Notes: generated by a model not told the origin, from the letters alone. A DNA stretch of 36,592 nucleotides from CAZEQK01 sp964514395 (GCA_964514395.1 CAZEQK010000036.1:1-36592); one strand, 5' to 3'. Shown: positions 8,173 through 17,064, counted from the first letter of the stretch. Made by a program: numbers and translations.

Positions 8173-10176
8173 ATGGATAAGCAAGAATCCAAGGATAAAA
8201 TTGAAAGCTTGAAGAAGCTAATTAATCAATATAGCTATGAATATTACGTGTTAGATAATCCAACCATTACAGATTATGAATATGACAGACTTTTAAATGA
8301 ACTTATTCAATTAGAAGAAGAGAATCCGGAATTAATTACATCTGATTCGCCAACAAGACGGGTTGGCGATGAACCCCTCTCACATTTTGAGAAGGTTCAA
8401 CACACGATTCCTTTATTGAGCTTAGGAAATGCTTTTAATGATCAGGATTTAATTGAGTTTGATCGAAAAGTGAGACAGATAGCAGGTAATAGACCAGTTC
8501 AATATATGGTGGAACTGAAGATTGATGGATTAGCTGTTTCGTTAACTTATGAAAATGGTATTTTTGTTAGAGGGGCAACACGGGGAGATGGTACAGTTGG
8601 AGAGGATATCACTCAAAATCTCAAAACCATCCGGTCCCTTCCTTTACGATTAAATGAACCAGTAAGCATGGAGGTTAGAGGAGAAGCTTACTTACCCAAA
8701 AAAGAATTTGAGCGAATTAACTTAAAGCGTGAAGAAAATGAGGAACCATTGTTTGCAAATCCCCGTAATGCGGCAGCTGGATCATTAAGACAGTTAAATC
8801 CTAAAATTGCCTCTGAGCGAGCTTTAGATGTCTTCCTTTATGGTATTGGACAAGCAGATGGAATAGCTGTAGAAGCACATAGTGAAGGGTTAAATTATTT
8901 AGAAAGCTTAGGGTTAAAGGTAAATAAAGAAAGAAGGTTATTTCAGCATATCCATGATGTTATAAATTTTGTTAAGTCATGGACTGATAAACGTCCAACT
9001 CTCCCCTATGAGATTGATGGTATAGTGATAAAGGTAGATTCTATAGCACTTCAGAATGAATTAGGATTTACTGCGAAAAGCCCGAGATGGGCGATTGCTT
9101 ATAAGTTTCCGGCAAAAGAAGCAGTTACAAAATTAGTAGATATTGAGGTGAATGTAGGTCGAACGGGTGTCGTTACACCTACAGCTGTATTAAATCCTGT
9201 TAGTTTAGCAGGGACGACGGTAAAAAGAGCCTCATTACATAACGAGGATATGATAAAAGAAAAAGGGATCATGCTAGGTGATTATGTATTAGTAAAAAAA
9301 GCAGGAGATATCATTCCTGAGGTTGTGGCTGTGTTACCAGAAAGACGTACAGGTGAAGAAAAGTCTTATTCCATGCCAAAGGATTGCCCTGCATGTGAAA
9401 GTGAATTAGTAAGGCTAGAGGGAGAAGTAGCTTTAAGATGTATCAATCCAAAATGCCCTGCTCAAATCCTTGAAGGAATTATCCATTTTGTTTCAAGGGA
9501 TGCTATGAATATTGATGGTTTAGGTGAAAAGGTTGTTGAACAACTTTATGAGCATCAATTAATTAGAAGTGTTGCTGATTTATACTCTTTAAAAAAAGAG
9601 TCTCTCCTTCCATTAGAAAGAATGGGAGAAAAATCAGTTAATAATCTAATCCAAGCTATCGAAGAGAGTAAGAGAAATTCATTAGAAAAATTGTTATTTG
9701 GCTTAGGAATTAGATTAGTTGGAACCAAGGCGGCTAAAATAATAGCTCAGAAATATCAAACGATGGAAAACCTGAGCCAAGCAAAAGAAGAGGAATTAAT
9801 GGCAATTGATGAAATTGGACCTAAGATGGCAAACAGTATTGTCACTTTCTTTAGTAAGGAGGAAGTAAGGGAGACAATAGACCGTTTAGTGGTACAGGGC
9901 ATTAATATGGTATATTTAGGAATAAAAACTGGTAGGATTGAGTCCTATTTTTCAAATAAGACGATTGTTTTAACAGGAACGTTAACTACGATGACAAGAA
10001 ATGAAGCTTCAGAAAGACTAGAACAGCTTGGAGCAAAGATAACCAATAGTGTAACCAAAAAAACAGACATGTTAATTTATGGTGAAAAGGCTGGTACAAA
10101 GCTTACGAAAGCTCAAGAGTTAGGGATACCCGTAGTAAATGAAGAAGAATTTAATAAACTAATAAATGGTGACTAA
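8173..10176 (+). CDS. ligA: NAD-dependent DNA ligase LigA
   Basis: LigA seals nicks during replication and repair, using NAD+. The 667-residue length is typical. The N-terminal Ia domain is followed by the adenylation motif KIDG with the AMP-accepting lysine at residue 116. An OB fold comes next (VGRTGVVTPTAVLNPV). A zinc finger follows with Cys 405, 408, 423 and 428, then helix-hairpin-helix repeats (about 430-580) and a C-terminal BRCT domain (SNKTIVLTGTLTTMTRNEAS to the end). The ATG follows AAGGAAGGTGAGCG. It is the last gene of pcrB-pcrA-ligA here; camS, which follows ligA in B. subtilis, is displaced to 18330. Confidence 0.98.
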   Translation: MDKQESKDKIESLKKLINQYSYEYYVLDNPTITDYEYDRLLNELIQLEEENPELITSDSPTRRVGDEPLSHFEKVQHTIPLLSLGNAFNDQDLIEFDRKVRQIAGNRPVQYMVELKIDGLAVSLTYENGIFVRGATRGDGTVGEDITQNLKTIRSLPLRLNEPVSMEVRGEAYLPKKEFERINLKREENEEPLFANPRNAAAGSLRQLNPKIASERALDVFLYGIGQADGIAVEAHSEGLNYLESLGLKVNKERRLFQHIHDVINFVKSWTDKRPTLPYEIDGIVIKVDSIALQNELGFTAKSPRWAIAYKFPAKEAVTKLVDIEVNVGRTGVVTPTAVLNPVSLAGTTVKRASLHNEDMIKEKGIMLGDYVLVKKAGDIIPEVVAVLPERRTGEEKSYSMPKDCPACESELVRLEGEVALRCINPKCPAQILEGIIHFVSRDAMNIDGLGEKVVEQLYEHQLIRSVADLYSLKKESLLPLERMGEKSVNNLIQAIEESKRNSLEKLLFGLGIRLVGTKAAKIIAQKYQTMENLSQAKEEELMAIDEIGPKMANSIVTFFSKEEVRETIDRLVVQGINMVYLGIKTGRIESYFSNKTIVLTGTLTTMTRNEASERLEQLGAKITNSVTKKTDMLIYGEKAGTKLTKAQELGIPVVNEEEFNKLINGD

Positions 10177-10199
10177 ACATAGTGTTTCAACTACATTAG

Positions 10200-10236
10200 A
10201 TCGTATGGATTAAATAAAATCTGTGCGATTTTTTTG
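10200..10236 (+). terminator. Rho-independent terminator after ligA
   Basis: ATCGTATGGATT and AATCTGTGCGAT can pair along 12 bp (with three G-U pairs) around a six-base loop, followed by seven T. This separates the ligA operon from the TRAP transporter genes. Confidence 0.75.
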
Positions 10237-10237
10237 A

Positions 10238-10268
10238 GACCAAAAAGACCAAAAAAAACAATATGGTC
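10238..10268 (+). promoter_or_regulatory. Possible activator site upstream of the TRAP operon
   Basis: GACCAAAAA is repeated nine bases apart (10238 and 10247), and an inverted TGGTC half-site follows at 10264. This lies directly upstream of the predicted -35. Direct half-sites about one helical turn apart are common for response regulators, and the locus encodes one. The link to that regulator is inference. Confidence 0.35.
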
Positions 10269-10274
10269 AAAATA

Positions 10275-10302
10275 TTAACATTATACTAAATTTTCATATA
10301 AT
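10275..10302 (+). promoter_or_regulatory. Sigma-A promoter for the TRAP operon
   Basis: TTAACA is followed after a 16-base spacer by a perfect TATAAT. The predicted start of transcription is about 20 bases before the first binding-protein gene. Confidence 0.6.
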
Positions 10303-10331
10303 TAAGATATATCACAAAAAAAAGAAAAGAT

Positions 10332-11378
10332 GTGATACTGCTGAATAAACATAAGTTAAAACCATTAGTACTACTAGTATTCATTTCAGTGATACTTCTT
10401 CTCTTAAATGGATGTCAAAATTATGCCAAGGATGATGAGCAATTTACCAATAGTAAAAAAATAGTGATACGTTTTTCTCACGTTGTTGGTGAAGATACTC
10501 CAAAGGGAGAAGCAGCAAGAAAATTTGCGGAATTAATTAAGGAAAAAAGCAATGGTAAGATGGAGGTACAGGTTTTTGCAAATGGCTCTTTATACCGTGA
10601 TGGTGAAGAGTGGGATGCTTTGCAATCGGGCAAAATTCAGATGATTGCACCTGCTTTATCAAAAATGACATCGAAGGTACCAAAGCTTGAACTATTCGAT
10701 TTACCATTTATCTTTAAAGATTTAGAGCAAGTACATAGGCTTACAGATGGAAAAATCGGAAATCTTATCTATCAATCTGCTAAAAGCTATCACGTTGAAC
10801 CCTTAGCCATATGGGATAATGGCTTTAAGCAATTTACCAATAATAGAAACCAATTACATCTTCCAAAGGATTTTATTGGTTTAACCTTTCGAATTATGCC
10901 TAGTCAAATTCTACAGGAGCAATTTAATGTTCTTGGAGCGAAAGCGGAGGTTAGAAATTTTAACGATGTGTATAAAGCGCTTTCAACAGGTGAGATTGAT
11001 GGACAGGAAAATACGATATCTAATATTTACACAAAAAGATTTCATGAGGTACAAAAATACCTGACAATAAGTAATCATGGTTACCTAGGTTATCTTGTCA
11101 TGATAAATAAAGATTTTTGGAACAAATTATCTCCTAGAAATCAGCAGCTTATATTGACTACCATGAATGAGGTAACAAAATGGGAGAGGAATAAAGCAAA
11201 GGAAATTCAGGCTGAGCAGCTACAGGAGATTAAAAAAAGTAAAAGCATTAAAATTGAAACAATGACAGGGGAAGAGAGGCAAGCATTTAGAGAAAAATAT
11301 GCTTCTCTGTACAGAAAGGTAGAAGCTGGTCTTGATAAAAGCATAGTGAAAGAAATGAAAACGCTTTTATCGGATTAA
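10332..11378 (+). CDS. TRAP transporter substrate-binding lipoprotein (DctP family), first copy
   Basis: A 348-residue extracytoplasmic binding protein for an organic acid, probably a C4-dicarboxylate. A hydrophobic signal (LLVFISVILLLLNGC) ends in a lipobox with the lipid-accepting cysteine at about residue 28. The DctP core follows: IRFSHVVGEDTPKGEAA, then LTFRIM with the arginine expected to bind the carboxylate, then GEIDGQENTISNIY. It is closely related to the next gene, so the pair arose by duplication. The GTG start has only a poor A/G-rich ribosome binding site, unlike all its neighbours, so this copy may be made in smaller amounts. No better in-frame start was found. Confidence 0.88.
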   Translation: MILLNKHKLKPLVLLVFISVILLLLNGCQNYAKDDEQFTNSKKIVIRFSHVVGEDTPKGEAARKFAELIKEKSNGKMEVQVFANGSLYRDGEEWDALQSGKIQMIAPALSKMTSKVPKLELFDLPFIFKDLEQVHRLTDGKIGNLIYQSAKSYHVEPLAIWDNGFKQFTNNRNQLHLPKDFIGLTFRIMPSQILQEQFNVLGAKAEVRNFNDVYKALSTGEIDGQENTISNIYTKRFHEVQKYLTISNHGYLGYLVMINKDFWNKLSPRNQQLILTTMNEVTKWERNKAKEIQAEQLQEIKKSKSIKIETMTGEERQAFREKYASLYRKVEAGLDKSIVKEMKTLLSD

Positions 11379-11449
11379 ACCATTTTGTTGGTTATGTTCG
11401 CTGATTAAGTGAACTTAATTAAAAACATATAAAGGGAAGGGAGTCAAAA

Positions 11450-12484
11450 ATGAAAAAAATATTAAAGGTGGCATTCTTAGGTGTTATTGCACTATCATTA
11501 ATGGTTGGAGCTTTTGGTTGTACTAGAGGAGGGAGTACGGCTACCAACGCTGATGATAACGGTAAAATTATCGTTAAATTTTCACACGTTGTAGCGGAGA
11601 GTACTCCAAAGGGGCAAGCAGCAGATATGTTTAAAGAGCTTGCTGAAAAGTATACCAATGGAAAGGTTGAAGTACAGGTATTTCCTAATTCACAATTATA
11701 CAATGACGATGATGTATTGAATGCAATAATGCAGAACAACGTACAGTTGGCTGCACCAGCGACATCAAAGGTATCTAAATTATTCCCTCAATGGCAGGTA
11801 TTTGATTTACCATTTGCCTTCAAAGATTCAAAGCAGGTACAAGCTGCAATGGAAGGAGACGTTGGTAATAAATTATTTAGCTTATTAGCACAAAAGGATT
11901 TAAAAGGGTTAGCAATGTGGGATAATGGCTTTAAACAAATGTCCAGTGCGAAAAGTCCTTTAATCAAACCAGAGGATTTTACAGGACAAAGCTTTCGCGT
12001 TATGTCTAGTAAATTACTAGAGGCGCAATTTAAGGCAGTCGATGCAAATCCACAGCCAATGCCTTTTAGTGAAGTATATAGTGCTTTAGAGCAAGGTGTT
12101 ATTGATGGGCAGGAAAATACATTATCTAATATTTATTCAAAGAAATTCTATGAAGTTCAAAAATATATGACGCTTAGTAACCATGGTTATTTAGGCTATG
12201 CTGTTATTACCAATAAAGAATTCTGGGATGGCTTACCAAATGATGTCCGCCAAGGATTAGAAAAGGCGATGAAGGAAGCTACTGCATGGCTTCGTCAGAA
12301 CGCAGACAGAATCAACAATGAAAATCTAGATAAAATTAAACAGGAAAATCCAGATTTACAAATCCATGAATTAACAGATCAGGAGAAACAAGCATGGATG
12401 GATAAGATGGATGGGACCTATGATCAATTTAAAGATCAAATTGGTGAAGATTTAATCAATTCAGTAAAAGCTTTAAGAAAATAA
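11450..12484 (+). CDS. dctP: TRAP transporter substrate-binding lipoprotein (DctP family), second copy
   Basis: A 344-residue DctP-type receptor with lysines at the N-terminus, a hydrophobic helix and the lipobox GAFGC (Cys 24). The core shows VKFSHVVAESTPKGQAADMF, WDNGFKQM, the arginine motif QSFRVMSS and GVIDGQENTLSNIYSKKFYEVQKY. It delivers substrate to the DctQ-DctM membrane pair encoded just downstream. A very good ribosome binding site (AAAGGGAAGGGAG) and a GC-rich stem after the stop suggest it is the main, highly made receptor. It shares many blocks with the preceding gene. The exact ligand cannot be told from sequence. Confidence 0.92.
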   Translation: MKKILKVAFLGVIALSLMVGAFGCTRGGSTATNADDNGKIIVKFSHVVAESTPKGQAADMFKELAEKYTNGKVEVQVFPNSQLYNDDDVLNAIMQNNVQLAAPATSKVSKLFPQWQVFDLPFAFKDSKQVQAAMEGDVGNKLFSLLAQKDLKGLAMWDNGFKQMSSAKSPLIKPEDFTGQSFRVMSSKLLEAQFKAVDANPQPMPFSEVYSALEQGVIDGQENTLSNIYSKKFYEVQKYMTLSNHGYLGYAVITNKEFWDGLPNDVRQGLEKAMKEATAWLRQNADRINNENLDKIKQENPDLQIHELTDQEKQAWMDKMDGTYDQFKDQIGEDLINSVKALRK

Positions 12485-12500
12485 TAGATATAGTTTTTAA

Positions 12501-12520
12501 GGGGGCATATTGCCCCCCCC
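12501..12520 (+). other. GC-rich stem-loop between dctP and dctQ
   Basis: GGGGGCA and TGCCCCC form a seven-bp GC stem around TAT, inside a run of eight C, in very AT-rich surroundings. No T-run follows. In transporter operons such stems after the binding-protein gene often stabilise the upstream mRNA or reduce read-through, so the receptor is made in excess over the membrane parts. That role is inferred here. Confidence 0.55.
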
Positions 12521-12552
12521 TGTTTATTCACCGAGGGAAAGGCTGTGAAAAA

Positions 12553-13083
12553 ATGAAGTATATCAATATTTTTTTAAATAGAACAGAAGAAATTTTTGTA
12601 TCCATTGCCTTGTCAATTGCTGTTATCATTACTTTTATCGGCGTAGTACTAAGGGCATTTGGAGAAAGTCTAGATTTTTCATATGAATTAGTCAATTATT
12701 TATTAATCTGGACTGGTTTAATTGGAGCCTCCATTGGTGTTAGGGAAAAAACACATTTAGGAGTAGATATTATTATTTCTTTTTTTCATCCAAAGTTACA
12801 GAAATTCATGATTATATTTACAATACTTGTCAGTGTAGCATTTTCAATCATCATTGCATTTTTAGGTTATCTACATGTCGTAAACATTTTTCATTTTGGG
12901 CAGATTACTCCTGAGATGGGAATACCGCTTTATATTCCAAGATTATTAATTCCAATTGCATTTGGCTTAATGGCTATACGATTTATACAAGAGGCATATA
13001 AGGTTTGGAAAACGAAAGCCGAGGAACTCCTTCAATCACCAGTAGATGAGTTACTTGAGAAGGAAGGTGTGAATGGTGAATAA
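12553..13083 (+). CDS. dctQ: TRAP transporter small permease subunit (DctQ)
   Basis: A 176-residue membrane protein with four hydrophobic helices (about 14-36, 47-64, 84-106 and 126-146). It has the DctQ features RAFG...FSYELVNYLLIWTGLIGASIGVREKTHLGVDII. It forms the membrane complex with DctM and uses an ion gradient for uptake. The ATG lies after GAGGGAAAGG. The last 11 bases overlap the start of dctM in another frame, which suggests coupled translation and equal amounts of the two proteins. Confidence 0.92.
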   Translation: MKYINIFLNRTEEIFVSIALSIAVIITFIGVVLRAFGESLDFSYELVNYLLIWTGLIGASIGVREKTHLGVDIIISFFHPKLQKFMIIFTILVSVAFSIIIAFLGYLHVVNIFHFGQITPEMGIPLYIPRLLIPIAFGLMAIRFIQEAYKVWKTKAEELLQSPVDELLEKEGVNGE

Positions 13084-14491
13084 ATTAGCGATGGAAAAAG
13101 GGATACAAGTTGCTGAAATGAAAAAAACAGCGTCGAAAAAAATAGTTTCAATTCTATTAATAGTGCTAACAATAATAGGATTTTCTTACTCCTTTATCAT
13201 AAATAGTATGGGGCTTGCCGTTTTTTCTTTATTATTTTTATTCTTATTCTTAGGGCTACCTATCGCCATAGCACTAGGATTGTCGGCATTTATAGCCATT
13301 TATTTTTTTACAACTGATCCATTACCTGATTTAGCTAGGCAAATTTTTTCCGGATTGGATACCTTTCCATTAATGGCTATTCCATTTTTTGTTCTAGCAG
13401 GTAATATTTTTACAAGTGGTGGTGTAGCAAAAAGACTTATTAACCTTACGAACACACTTGTTGGACATATACCTGGGGGATTGTCCATCGCTGGTGTTTT
13501 TGCAAGTGCATTGTTCGCTGCAATATCTGGTTCTAGTCCTGCTACCGTAGTTGCGATTGGAGGTATTATTATACCCGCCATGGTAGTGCATGGTTACAGT
13601 AAGGATTATGCTATTGGCTCAATGTCTACGGCTGGTTCCCTAGGAATATTGATTCCTCCTAGTATACCGATGATTGTCTATGCAGTATCAGTAGACCAAT
13701 CAGTAGGTAAATTATTTTTAGCAGGTATTATTCCTGGTATCATGCTTGCTTCAATGATGGCTTTTGTTAGCTATTATATTGCAAAGAAAAAGGATTTTCC
13801 AATGATAGAAAAGACCACTCCTAGAGAGAAGGCTATCGCTTTCAAGGAATCTATATGGAGCTTAACGCTGCCTATTATTATTATTGGTGGTATATATTCC
13901 GGGAAATTCACTCCGACAGAATCGGCAGCAGTTGCTGTTATTGTTGGCTTAATCGTTGGTTTCTTCTTTCATAGGGATTTGAAGCTGAAAGCTATACCCA
14001 AAATATTAATTGATTCTGTTAAAACTACATCAATGTTATTTTTTATCATCACAATGGCAATGCTGTTTGCACATATTTTAACCTATGAGAGAATACCACA
14101 TAAAATTGCTGAAATGATGGTGAACATCAATGCAAATGCAATCGTATTCTTATTGTTAGTAAATATTCTTCTATTTATTGCTGGTCAATTTATGGAGCCA
14201 ACTGCGATATTAACCATTTTAGCTCCAATACTTTTTCCAGTGGCAATGGCTTTAAATATAGATCCCATACACCTTGGTGTTGTGATGGTAGTAAATATGG
14301 AAGTAGGAATGATTACTCCTCCAGTTGGGTTAAACCTATATGTTGCAAGTAGTATAACTGGCATGCCATTATTGGATGTTACAAAATCAGCATTACCATG
14401 GCTAATTGCAGTGATAGTTGGATTATTATTAATAACCTACATTCCTGAGATAAGTTTATGGCTACCAAATTTTTTGTATGGACTTAGGTAA
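13073..14491 (+). CDS. dctM: TRAP transporter large permease subunit (DctM)
   Basis: A 472-residue protein of the DctM family and ion transporter superfamily, with over 12 hydrophobic helices. Recognisable blocks are GLPIAIALGLSAF, FPLMAIPFFVLAGNIF, ISGSSPATVVAIGGI, AGSLGILIPPSIPMIVYAV and MEVGMITPPVGLNLYVASS. About 40 residues precede the usual DctM start and add a further helix. The ATG overlaps dctQ and uses AAGGTG within the end of dctQ as ribosome binding site. A short remnant of the dispersed repeat begins at its stop codon. Confidence 0.95.
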   Translation: MVNKLAMEKGIQVAEMKKTASKKIVSILLIVLTIIGFSYSFIINSMGLAVFSLLFLFLFLGLPIAIALGLSAFIAIYFFTTDPLPDLARQIFSGLDTFPLMAIPFFVLAGNIFTSGGVAKRLINLTNTLVGHIPGGLSIAGVFASALFAAISGSSPATVVAIGGIIIPAMVVHGYSKDYAIGSMSTAGSLGILIPPSIPMIVYAVSVDQSVGKLFLAGIIPGIMLASMMAFVSYYIAKKKDFPMIEKTTPREKAIAFKESIWSLTLPIIIIGGIYSGKFTPTESAAVAVIVGLIVGFFFHRDLKLKAIPKILIDSVKTTSMLFFIITMAMLFAHILTYERIPHKIAEMMVNINANAIVFLLLVNILLFIAGQFMEPTAILTILAPILFPVAMALNIDPIHLGVVMVVNMEVGMITPPVGLNLYVASSITGMPLLDVTKSALPWLIAVIVGLLLITYIPEISLWLPNFLYGLR

Positions 14492-14538
14492 TAAAGAAGA
14501 CTTGGTTTAGATGGAGGCTTGTTGAAACCGAAGATATA
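14491..14538 (+). repeat. Dispersed structured repeat, copy C (internally deleted)
   Basis: The sequence ATAAAGAAGACTTGGTT at the left and GTTGAAACCGAAGATA at the right match the two ends of the full repeat at 24051-24230. The middle (about 130 bases, including the conserved core) is missing. The junction lies at a GGAG sequence that occurs near both ends of the deleted part, consistent with deletion between short matches. The left end overlaps the dctM stop codon by one base. Confidence 0.75.
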
Positions 14539-14559
14539 AAACAAAAAAGAGATTGAATC

Positions 14560-14603
14560 ATACCTATTTTCCTTTTATATATTGGGAAAATAGGTATTTA
14601 TAT
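14560..14603 (+). terminator. Probable terminator after the TRAP genes
   Basis: ATACCTATTTTCC and GGAAAATAGGTAT form a perfect 13-bp stem around a 12-base loop. The following TTATAT is a weak T-tract, so termination may be partial and allow some read-through into the kinase gene. Confidence 0.65.
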
Positions 14604-14677
14604 GAGGATATATTATATAATTAAAAATATGAATTATCTTGATAGATTTATAGATCTAATTTTAAAGGGGTATTATT

Positions 14678-16285
14678 ATGCCTGAAAAAATAAAACGCTG
14701 GTTTTCGTTATTACCAATAAGAACAAGAATAACCATTGTAACATCTGTTATTATTCTGTTAGCCATTTTATCTGGAAGTATTCTATTGATTCTAAATGTC
14801 TACGATGCCTTAAAGCAAGAACAAGGCTATAGAGTATTAGCTATTGCAAGAACGGTTGCTCAGCTAGAGACGATAAAGAGCCAGGTTGGGATACCAGATG
14901 GATGGAAACAAATACAGCCGATTGCTGAGAGGATAAGATTGGCTACGGATGTTGATTATGTTATCATTTTTGATATGAATCGGCTTCGCTATTCTAGCCC
15001 AATCGAAGATCGAATTGGGACTGCCTTTAAGGGAGGGGATGAAGGACCTTCACTTGGACAGCATGAATATACTTCTTTAGCAAAAGGAGTACAGGGTGTT
15101 GCGATAAGAGCGTTTGTACCAATTTTAGATTCAGATGGTTTTAAACAGGTAGGCGTAGTCGTAGTTGGTAGTCTTCTGCCTACGACCTCTCAATTAATTC
15201 ATGATCATAAGTATGATTTATTGATCCCTCTAGCTTTTGGCCTTAGTGTTGGGATTTTTGGTGCTTGGCTACTAACAAAGAGCATTAAAAAACAAATGTA
15301 TAATTTAGAACCAGTAGAGATTGCCCGTTTATTAGAGGAGAGGGAGTCTCTCATTAATTCTATTGGTGAAGGTATCATTGCGATAGACCGGACAAAAAAG
15401 ATTCGGGTGATCAATAAACATGCCGCAAGAATATTAGGTGTATCAGAAGAAATAATAGGGTATTCCATCGAATCAGTGATTCCCCATAGTAAGCTGCCAT
15501 TAGTGCTTAATACAGACAAGGCTGAATACCATCAAATGATGGTGCTTAATAATACAATTGTTATGACGAATAGACTACCTATTATTGTGAAAGGAAAAAC
15601 GATAGGAGCCGTAGCAACCTTTCAAGACCGTACAGAAATGGTACATTTAGCAGAAGAGCTTACTGGGATAAAAAAATTTAGTGATACATTACGGGCTCAA
15701 AACCATGAATATATGAACAAATTACACACCATAGCTGGTCTTATTCAACTAGAGCGTCATGAGGATGCTTTAGATCTTATTTATAGCTATACGGACAGCC
15801 AAGAAGAGCTAACTACATTTTTAATGAAAAATATTAAAAGCTATAGCTTAAACGGTTTAATATTAGGAAAAATAAGTCATGCGAAAGAGTTAGGCATTGA
15901 GCTGAAGTTGGACCAGGAAAGCTTTGTACCTTTTATACCAAAATTTTTAAATATCCAAGATCTAATCATCATCGTTGGCAATCTAATAGAGAATGCACTT
16001 GACGCGGTTTCTGCAAAGCAGGAAGGTGAGAAGTGTGTTTATTTAAAAATGAGATATGGAGATGATAGCCTAAATATTCTAGTAAAAGATAGTGGTATAG
16101 GGATGACAGAAGAAACCAAAGCCAAAATATTTAAACAAGGATTTACAACAAAAGGGATAAAAGGGCATGGAATTGGATTAACGTTGATAAGGCAATACGT
16201 TATAGCATATAATGGGAATATTAGAGTAGTTAGTGAGGTTGGAATGGGAACAGCATTTACTGTTACTATTCCAATAAAAAAATAA
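14678..16285 (+). CDS. CitA/DcuS-family sensor histidine kinase
   Basis: A 535-residue membrane kinase likely to sense the TRAP substrate outside the cell. TM1 is at about 19-41. The extracytoplasmic PDC-type sensor (about 42-178) contains RYSSPIEDRIGTAFKGGDEG and VAIRAFVPI, the carboxylate-binding pattern of CitA and DcuS. TM2 is at about 180-200 and a PAS domain follows (about 222-320). The phospho-acceptor is His 343 in QNHEYMNKLHTI. The ATPase has NLIENALDAV (435-444), DSGIG (471) and GHGIGLTLI (497). The ATG follows AAAGGGG. The response regulator begins 17 bases after the stop. Bacillus DctS plays this role for dicarboxylates; the ligand here is inferred from context. Confidence 0.92.
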   Translation: MPEKIKRWFSLLPIRTRITIVTSVIILLAILSGSILLILNVYDALKQEQGYRVLAIARTVAQLETIKSQVGIPDGWKQIQPIAERIRLATDVDYVIIFDMNRLRYSSPIEDRIGTAFKGGDEGPSLGQHEYTSLAKGVQGVAIRAFVPILDSDGFKQVGVVVVGSLLPTTSQLIHDHKYDLLIPLAFGLSVGIFGAWLLTKSIKKQMYNLEPVEIARLLEERESLINSIGEGIIAIDRTKKIRVINKHAARILGVSEEIIGYSIESVIPHSKLPLVLNTDKAEYHQMMVLNNTIVMTNRLPIIVKGKTIGAVATFQDRTEMVHLAEELTGIKKFSDTLRAQNHEYMNKLHTIAGLIQLERHEDALDLIYSYTDSQEELTTFLMKNIKSYSLNGLILGKISHAKELGIELKLDQESFVPFIPKFLNIQDLIIIVGNLIENALDAVSAKQEGEKCVYLKMRYGDDSLNILVKDSGIGMTEETKAKIFKQGFTTKGIKGHGIGLTLIRQYVIAYNGNIRVVSEVGMGTAFTVTIPIKK

Positions 16286-16302
16286 TGTAATTGGAGAGAT
16301 TA

Positions 16303-16980
16303 ATGATGGAAGCGATTAGTCTCGTAATAGTAGAAGATGACGCGATGGTTTTAGATGTAAATAAACAATTCATTGGAAGATTACCAGAATTTAAAATTTT
16401 AGGGTGCGCAAAAACAGGCTATGAAGCCAAAAAACTAATTGAAGAACATAGACCTCAATTAGTTTTATTAGATTTTTATTTGCCTGATATGACTGGACTA
16501 GATTTAATCCAATATATTAGGACAAATAATATCGATATTGATTTTATTTTAGTAACCGCCGCAAGAGATGTTGAAACGATACAGCAAATCTTTCGATATG
16601 GGGCGATAGATTATATCATAAAACCTTTTAGATTTGATCGATTAAAAGCTTCCTTATTGCGCTATAAACAAATGATAAATATGATGGTAAAAAAAGATGA
16701 ATTAGAACAAACAGATTTAGATAAGCTATCCATAAAATTAGAAGGTTCTAATCAAGAAAATAATTTACCTAAAGGATTAAATGAAGTAACATTAAAGCAG
16801 GTTTTAAATTTTATGATAAAAGGAAACAAACCTTTTTCTTCAGAAGAGGTAGCCAATGGTACGGGGCTCTCTAGAGTGACGGTTCGTAGGTACCTAGAGT
16901 ATTTAGAAAAAACGAAAAGATTAAGATTAGAGGTCCAATACGGTTCAGTAGGTAGACCAATCAATCGTTATACGATATAA
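16303..16980 (+). CDS. CitB/DctR-family response regulator
   Basis: A 225-residue partner of the kinase encoded upstream. The receiver domain has the acidic pair ED(D) at 11-13, the phospho-acceptor Asp 57 in LVLLDFYLPD, the threonine in LVTAA and the lysine in IIKPF. The C-terminal helix-turn-helix (SSEEVANGTGLSRVTVRRYLEYL) is typical of the CitB/DcuR group, which activates organic-acid transport genes. The likely target is the TRAP operon at 10275. GGAGAG precedes two adjacent ATGs (16303 and 16306) and either could be used. An in-frame TTG at 16291 overlaps that ribosome binding site. Confidence 0.92.
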   Translation: MMEAISLVIVEDDAMVLDVNKQFIGRLPEFKILGCAKTGYEAKKLIEEHRPQLVLLDFYLPDMTGLDLIQYIRTNNIDIDFILVTAARDVETIQQIFRYGAIDYIIKPFRFDRLKASLLRYKQMINMMVKKDELEQTDLDKLSIKLEGSNQENNLPKGLNEVTLKQVLNFMIKGNKPFSSEEVANGTGLSRVTVRRYLEYLEKTKRLRLEVQYGSVGRPINRYTI

Positions 16981-17031
16981 AGAGCACAGGTGTATTGTCG
17001 TTATTGAAGTTCACTATTATTGCGATATCGC

Positions 17032-17064
17032 TAAGTAGGAGAAAGATGAACCTACTTATTTTTT
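17032..17064 (+). terminator. Terminator after the response-regulator gene
   Basis: TAAGTAGG and CCTACTTA form an eight-bp stem around an 11-base loop, followed by TTTTTTT. It lies between convergent genes. Confidence 0.8.

Noticed and set aside
11354..11370. Sequence resembling a catabolite repression (cre) site, TGAAAACGCTTTTA
   Set aside because: It is within the end of the first dctP-type gene, is imperfect at the final CA, and is explained by the codons for MKTLL.
13300..13591. Minus-strand frames inside dctM
   Set aside because: They mirror the biased codons of a membrane protein gene with an unambiguous plus-strand product.
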